This document shows positions 58,584 through 64,000 of a stretch of 64,000 nucleotides of DNA, piece by piece; positions within the stretch are counted from its first letter, which is position 1, and every line of letters starts with the position of its first letter. Below the pieces are notes generated by a model. The model was not told the origin of the DNA. It made no database searches and was given only the letters and a program-made list of their open reading frames with translations. Origin of the DNA: Aquanectria penicillioides (taxonomy: Eukaryota > Ascomycota > Sordariomycetes > Hypocreales > Nectriaceae). The stretch covers positions 3,477,001-3,541,000 of the forward strand of contig PYIU01000005.1 of the NCBI GenBank assembly GCA_003415625.1, given 5' to 3'. The position numbers and the translations under genes are program-made.

Positions 58584-59888
58584 TCAACACTCCCGCGACT
58601 GTGGCTCCCCTCCCGCCGCCGCAGCCAACATCAGCTCCATCAGCCCAGTGCTCACCTCCCTCATCCACCTGTGATACTGGCCCGGGCTTGGGTAGAACGG
58701 ACACGACCCCGCGCCGCTCTGCTGGCCAAACTCGAGCGTCAGGCCCTGCACTTTGCCCCGGCCGCACCGTCGTCGATACCACCGCCCTTGTGCGTAATCG
58801 GTTGTGGTCCCGCTGGTCGGGTACAGGCTCACTGATTCCTGCACCGTGTACTGCGTTGGACCAGCTTGCAACATGGCGGCCTTCATTCGAATGGCGACCG
58901 ACTGCTGAGTCTTCTGGTCCTTCGCCTGGAGGTACTCGCGGTACCTGAGGTCCGGGGGGTCCACGCCCGTGACGCCACGCCTCCCGTCGTAGGCGCTGCT
59001 GGTGAAGTTTTGGTTCGTGTCTATCGTCTGGGCATTGTCGTCGCCCCAGCCGTACAGGATAGTGCCGCCAAAGGAGTGCAGGTCGAGGAACCAAGACAAG
59101 CTGGGGAACGAGTCCAGCACCCAGGCGACGTCCCGTGTCTCTGGCTCTGACATGGGCGCTGTGCCGTGGAAGACCTCGCTTGTCGGGTCGTCGGACCCCA
59201 CGGCCCACAGGTCCGCCTGCGAACTGAAAGCCGTGGTAAAGTTCCACAGGAAGTCGAAGTTGCGGTTCAGGTCGACGCCCACGCCCGCAGGGCCGGTTGA
59301 GCTTGCCGGGTTGCGGTTCTTGCGCCAGCATGAGTCGGTGGACTGGTCGTACGCAACGCCGTCCGGGTTGACGAGCGGGAGGACGACGATACCCGCGGAC
59401 AGCGCGGTGATAACCTGCTTGTACGTGTAGACGCGGCCGCCGTATCGGAGATTGGTGCGAGCGATGCGGGCCTGCAGCAGGTCGGCCAGGAAGTAGAGTA
59501 CGTCGTCGGGCCCGCCGCGCTCGCGGGCGTGGATGCCGCTCATGATGAAAACACGAGGGTTGGCGCCAACGCTGGCGCCGCGGAGGGTGGCGTTGTTATA
59601 GGTTGCATAGGGAGCTGTGAAGAGCCGGACGTCGGCGGACAGGCGGGCGAGGGCACGCAGACCGGAGTCGATCTCTCCGGGGTTCAAAAGAGACTGGAGG
59701 TTGGTGTCGCGGATGCCCAGGCCGACGGGGGCCACGGTGCCGTTGTTGAAGCGGTCGCCGGCGCCCACGGGGATATCGTTGCGAGGACGCGGGGATAGGA
59801 TGGAGGGAGTGAGGTTAGGGTTTAAGTCAGAGGGTAGAAGACAGGGAGAAACGGGGGCTAAGAGGAAGAAGAGAGGAATGAACTTCAT
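58584..59888 (-). CDS. Secreted zinc carboxypeptidase, peptidase family M14, 434 aa
   Basis: Single exon. It starts MKFIPLFFLLAPVSPCLLPS, a likely signal peptide. The M14 landmarks are complete: zinc ligands His120 and Glu123 (GIHARERG) and His271 (FLDLHSFGG), substrate Arg209 in VDLNRNFDF, NPDG at 174-177, and catalytic Glu386 (LTLEFG). The N-terminal segment before residue 75 is short compared with the propeptide of animal digestive carboxypeptidases. The enzyme should remove C-terminal residues from peptides outside the cell. Specificity cannot be read safely. The ATG at 59888 is the first in frame. Confidence 0.93.
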   Translation of the reverse strand: MKFIPLFFLLAPVSPCLLPSDLNPNLTPSILSPRPRNDIPVGAGDRFNNGTVAPVGLGIRDTNLQSLLNPGEIDSGLRALARLSADVRLFTAPYATYNNATLRGASVGANPRVFIMSGIHARERGGPDDVLYFLADLLQARIARTNLRYGGRVYTYKQVITALSAGIVVLPLVNPDGVAYDQSTDSCWRKNRNPASSTGPAGVGVDLNRNFDFLWNFTTAFSSQADLWAVGSDDPTSEVFHGTAPMSEPETRDVAWVLDSFPSLSWFLDLHSFGGTILYGWGDDNAQTIDTNQNFTSSAYDGRRGVTGVDPPDLRYREYLQAKDQKTQQSVAIRMKAAMLQAGPTQYTVQESVSLYPTSGTTTDYAQGRWYRRRCGRGKVQGLTLEFGQQSGAGSCPFYPSPGQYHRWMREVSTGLMELMLAAAAGGEPQSREC

Positions 59889-61272
59889 GGCGTTGGTGGG
59901 TGAGTTTGTTTTGGTGGTTCTACTGAGCTGGGCGAGCAGTTGTTGCTGTGTAAGTCAGGGGCTATGGTATATTCATATGCTTCTACCTCGAGTGTTGAAG
60001 AGAGCATCCAAGGGCAACTGAAGGAATTGAATCACTGCTCTTATAGACCACGCTGCCTTCCATCCCCTCCTCCGCCTCGTTAAGCCTATCCTCTAGGGAC
60101 AAAGCATGGGGGAACTTTCGAGCTCACATGGGTGACGGATGCAGTGACACGGAAACGGGGAACCCATTTCATTTCCACTGAGAGTCTAGACCCGGGATTC
60201 GGATGATGAAACTCGAGGTCAGGAGGCGTGCGAGCTGGAATAGTCTGGGGTAGATTGACTTTGTTCTACGGCGAACTTGCGGGGAGGTCTGGTGTCGGGA
60301 CGTTGGCATTGGCGATGGTGTTGTACGAGCTCGGCAAACATGACAGGAATAGACGGTGACACCTCCACCACGTTTCCGTCTGTGAATCCATGGATTTGGA
60401 GCAGAGAGGGTTCCGGCACTGTGGTTGAAACGAAGTCGCTTATGGGGCGTGAATATGCCAATTGGCAAAGGTCTTCGTCACCTATCAAAGGAGCAATTGT
60501 GTATATTGGAATGGGCGAGCTCATTCCCTGCCCTCTGCTGTTGGGGTTGGGCCAATTGAGTAAGAATATGCGATCGATGATGCAGACCCTCTGCTTTCTC
60601 TCCAACCCAAGTCATAATTTGTGGCTCGTTGTTACATGCATGTCAATTGTACGTGTACGGCCTGCTATGGACGAATCAACAATAGAGACAAGCTCATTTG
60701 AAGCGTGGGATCCAGCAGCTCAACGTTGGAGAGACGAGTTGGATTGGGAAGTGGGACCAATTAGGACCGAGTCGTTTGTGCTGACTTTCGGCAAAACATG
60801 GGGGAGAGCCACGGGTGTGCGAAACTCGAACAACAATTGAGCCGCCATTGGAGCTTTTGAAAACCGGGGAAAACTCTCATAGTATGGAAGAAGATATTTT
60901 CCTCACTTGGGATGTTCTTTTCCAGGTAATGCACTCCCCTCCTATGATGGATATCCAGCAGCGTACAAAGCACATCTGCGCGGGAATACCCTCGGGAAAC
61001 GCGACCCAATAGCAGCGCACCGATGCACTGACGTAGAGCAGGCAAAGGGGGCACGCACCGGGGTACGTACCCACGAAAGCAGAATCACGTGACTAGCCCA
61101 TCCCAGCTAGCTCCGACTCTCCGTGACCCGACCAGCAACGAGAAATTTATCATCACCACTTCCTCCGCCAACAAACCCACCAACCAACCCTCCTCGGTCA
61201 CCCCCCCTCCCTCCGCCTCTCTGCTCAATCACCCCAATTGAGATACCTCGTAATCTACAGCCCACGGCCACC
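59889..61272. other. Divergent intergenic region
   Basis: 1.4 kb between the starts of the peptidase and acyl carrier protein genes. A 187-codon plus-strand frame (60277-60840) has no recognisable product. A CACGTGACTAGC element lies at about 61086-61097 upstream of the carrier gene. Confidence 0.5.
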
Positions 61273-62185
61273 ATGTTCCGCACCGCCGTCCTCCGCTCCG
61301 CCTCGGCCGCCCGTGCCGCCATCCGACCCGCCGCCACCCTGGCCGTTCGAAGAGCCGCTCCCCGTGTGGCCGTCGCCGCCGTCATGCCCAAGATTCAGAG
61401 CTTCCAGGCCGTGAGGATGTACAGCGCCGGCGGCGCCCTGAACAAGGAGGAGGTCGAGGGCCGCATCATGAGCTTGCTTCAGGGCTTCGACAAGGTGAGA
61501 TTTCTTCCCTGTGAATTACCCCAGCACTTGGGAGGAGGAAAAGGCCTGATTTCTCCGACTCGGACTCGGGGAATGGGAGGGGATGGTGGATGGCATGGCT
61601 CGGTCAATTCGGCCATTTCGGCCTTGGGCGTCGCAACTATGCATGCGAGCAAGAGCATCGAGTCACCCTTGGCCTTTTTGAGTGTCATCTTTGCTTTTTG
61701 CCATCATCATCATCATCATCATCCATCAAACTTGCGCGCCTGGCTACCATCCAATCCAATCCCCCCTCCGGCCAACCTCGCGTTCCCAAACTGCTCGCAT
61801 CCATCAACACATGATGCTAACCACTATTTGCTATAGGTCAACGATGTTGCCAACGTATGTCTCCGATAGCTCCATTCCCTTCTGCTCACCTACCCCCCAC
61901 ATCGGACTCAAAGAACGCTTTCCTAACAATTGTCAACCCACAGATCAAGGGTTCTGCCCACTTCGCCAACGACCTCGGCCTCGACTCCCTCGACACCGTT
62001 GAGGTCGTCATGGCCATCGAGGAGGAGTTCAGCATTGAGATCCCCGACAAGGATGCCGACTCCATCCACTCCGGTACGCTCCCTCCACGAGCTCCTCTAC
62101 CCTCTCGCCATCTAAAAGCTAACATTATCCCCCTACAGTCGAGCAGGCCGTTGAGTACATCCTCAAGCAGCCCGACGCCAACTAA
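61273..62185 (+). CDS. Mitochondrial acyl carrier protein / complex I subunit (NDUFAB1 type), 138 aa
   Basis: Exons 61273-61494, 61837-61854, 61944-62073 and 62139-62185; phases close (417 nt). Exon 2 is an 18-nt microexon coding VNDVAN. A Met-Phe-Arg start with many Arg, Ala and Ser residues is a mitochondrial presequence of about 50 residues (cleavage near VRMYSAGG). The carrier domain has the phosphopantetheine Ser95 in [10 protein letters not shown] and a following acidic recognition helix, [13 protein letters not shown]. The protein carries acyl chains for mitochondrial fatty acid and lipoate synthesis, takes part in Fe-S cluster assembly, and is a subunit of complex I. A (CAT)n repeat lies in intron 1. 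Confidence 0.97.
61702..61723 (+). repeat. (CAT)n microsatellite in intron 1 of the acyl carrier protein gene
   Basis: About seven CAT/ATC units within the 342-nt first intron. Confidence 0.9.
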
Positions 62186-64000
62186 ATTCCTCCCAATCCA
62201 CACCTCCCCGTTGTACAATTAAAACCAGTCAAAATCACCCTTGCATCTTAGACATGTTGGGAGAGCAAAAAAACCTCTTTTTGCAATGGCGCCGACAGGG
62301 GAGGGGCTGCCGGCGCGCTCACTATTTTCTTGGGTTGGACAGGCGAGACTCGTGAGAGTCGAGGAGCAGACAGTGAATGGTGAACAAGGGTGAGAGGGAA
62401 TATCTGTTGTTGCGGCGTGTCTTTCTCCGTGTGCGCGTGCGTGTGTTTTTGAAAGGGAGGGGGATTATGCCAATGTCCTTAATTCCCAAATCTCCCACCC
62501 CCCCCCCCCCCCCCCCCCCCCTCCCGGGCCATCTATGGTTGTGAACCGACTGTTGAGACCTGGAACCTGGTGGTTGGGGCGGCCTCGGAGGGCTTGGACA
62601 ATTGTCAAAATTCACGGCGGCCGTTTCACCCTCTGGGATCTTCCATGTCCGGGGATTGATGATGGCTATTCCCCTCTCTCACCGCTGTGGGCTACCTTGT
62701 ACTAGTGTATAGAACCCTTTTGCTCACCTCCACCATTATTGGACTCCTAAAGTGAAACTCCTGTGACCTAATTTCTCCTTTATTTTCGTAACTCTTTGTC
62801 TAACCTGTACCAACATCACCAACCGTGATCAAACTCATCAAAAACAGCTCTTGCGAGGTCATAATCTCTACCGGCCATGAATCTGCCCTTCGTAATCGTC
62901 CCAATCTGCTGGAAACACGCAATGGCATCAGGCCTCCGTTTGTGCAGAGGCGGTGGTGGAGCCAGCATCATTATATTCCCATTGTGAGAAATGTTAGGCT
63001 GGTGTGATATCATGCTAGGTTATACTAGAACACACAGACACACACACTGAATCCAGTCACCAGTTCCAAGTCCGTCCATTCGTGCGACGCTCCCCGCGTA
63101 AGCCAAAGTCTCTTTCAAATGTTCTTCCTCTGTACAAATATACCCTGTCATACATGCTCTCGACTTCGTTCCACGGCGAGCCACCTCGGTTGCCACGAAT
63201 TTGTTTCAAAGCAAACTAAAAATTCCCCTCCATTCCCTTCTTTTCTCCCTATGTCTCCAGAAATGTTTTGATTTTTGGGAATCCAAAAAACCCCCAACAC
63301 CAGAACCCAGATCCAACTCGCATCGCTCCAATGACAGACAGCCGTCCATTCGCCAAAACCCCTGTCGCCTTCATCCCCGAAAGGGAAGCAGCAAAAGATG
63401 CCCCCACGTGGCATGATGCTGGTGATAGGGTACACGGCAGAATGCGACAAATCAATCTCCGTCTGCCCTTGTATCTCGATCCGTAGATGGCCGCTCCATA
63501 TTTGGTGAATGATCAAGGAGGAGGGGAACTCAAGCAACAAACTCCTTTCCAAAAACCATGACAAGAAAGTATAACGGGGTAAATGAATAAACAAGTGAAT
63601 AAATAAAATAAAATAAAAACTCCGTGCCGTGTATCCTATATCCTTTTGAGAGTCCGGGGCCAACGATTTGCAATGAAAACGCTTGATTTTCTCTTTCCGT
63701 AAAAGGGCCAATGCTGCAAGATAAAGAGCCGCCTGGTAGTTGATACAAATCGGCGCGCTTAGGGTCCAAGGGAATACAACGGTATCGTATATCTGTTTGA
63801 TTGCGTAGGTCGTGGCTCGTATGCGTTGATGCCTTGATCGTCATCTATCAGTTGTCAATGAAAAAGGATGGCTTGCTTTTGTTTTTGTCCGTGTCGTCAT
63901 CCATGGAGGAGGGAAGAGGCGTCCCTGCCAAAACCTGGGCACCACAGGTCATCATCGACCACTGACCGGCACCGAGTCTCTAGATCCCTTGGTTCCGTTG
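62186..64000. other. Right-end region without supported genes
   Basis: 1.8 kb with the 3' UTR of the carrier gene, a 24-bp C homopolymer (62498-62521) and a CA-type repeat near 63030-63048. The longest frame (63148-63711, minus) has no recognisable product. Part may be promoter or UTR of a gene beyond the window. Confidence 0.5.
62498..62521 (+). repeat. C24 homopolymer tract
   Basis: Twenty-four consecutive C residues about 310 bp after the acyl carrier protein stop. It can form i-motif or, on the other strand, G-quadruplex structures, and its length is doubtful in any assembly. Confidence 0.9.

Noticed and set aside
60277..60840. 187-codon plus-strand frame between the M14 peptidase and the acyl carrier protein
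   Set aside because: No recognisable domain or splice partner and no conserved-looking motif; probably chance.
63148..63711. 187-codon minus-strand frame near the right end
   Set aside because: No domain, Phe/Ile-rich low-information N-terminus, no splice support; could be part of an unseen gene but cannot be supported.

Overview
The window is nuclear DNA of a filamentous ascomycete (Pezizomycotina, most likely a Sordariomycete; I cannot name the species). The evidence is short GT-AG introns of 50-80 nt with CTAAY-like branch sites, fungal families (Zn2Cys6 regulator, DUF3669, Goodbye-NACHT STAND protein), intron-containing tRNA genes, and a retrotransposon degraded in the manner of repeat-induced point mutation (RIP). 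Gene models were built by hand: each splice pair was accepted only if all exon phases closed and the family sequence ran on across the junction.

Left part (1-22 kb). A 5'-truncated GH127 beta-L-arabinofuranosidase converges on a nine-exon Zn2Cys6 regulator. An APH-like kinase, a 59-aa Cys/His-rich protein, an HSL-type alpha/beta hydrolase, an MFS transporter, a MetE-like protein, tRNA-Asp and an intracellular GH43 enzyme follow. GH127, GH43, the transporter and the regulator could serve use of arabinose- and xylose-containing oligosaccharides. The GH43 promoter has three CreA-type hexamers and one XlnR-type hexamer. A basic protein with an N-myristoylation-like start lies next to the retroelement.

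Middle (23-28.5 kb). A complete 5.5-kb LTR retrotransposon lies on the minus strand: two 259-bp LTRs, a 5-bp target duplication, a polypurine tract, and recognisable remains of a gag zinc knuckle and the reverse transcriptase YVDD box. The order of these fits Copia. Its core is extremely AT-rich and has no usable reading frame.

Right part (28.5-64 kb). A 1504-aa Goodbye-NACHT-TPR STAND (NLR-like) gene carries an in-frame Ser/Pro repeat and a C-terminal Cys-rich module. It is followed by tRNA-Thr, a DUF3669 gene and then mostly housekeeping genes: citrate carrier, UQCC2/CBP6-like factor, BSD2/NDFIP protein, protein-isoaspartate methyltransferase, two related tRNA-Ala genes, an SDR, an NmrA reductase, a secreted protein with a duplicated Cys-rich module, an unrecognised conserved protein, the complex I TYKY subunit, an M14 carboxypeptidase and the mitochondrial acyl carrier protein.

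Three otherwise good genes (DUF3669, BSD2-like, NmrA-like) have broken frames that can be explained by lost bases in G or C runs. This pattern suggests homopolymer under-calling in the assembly at least as much as real inactivation.
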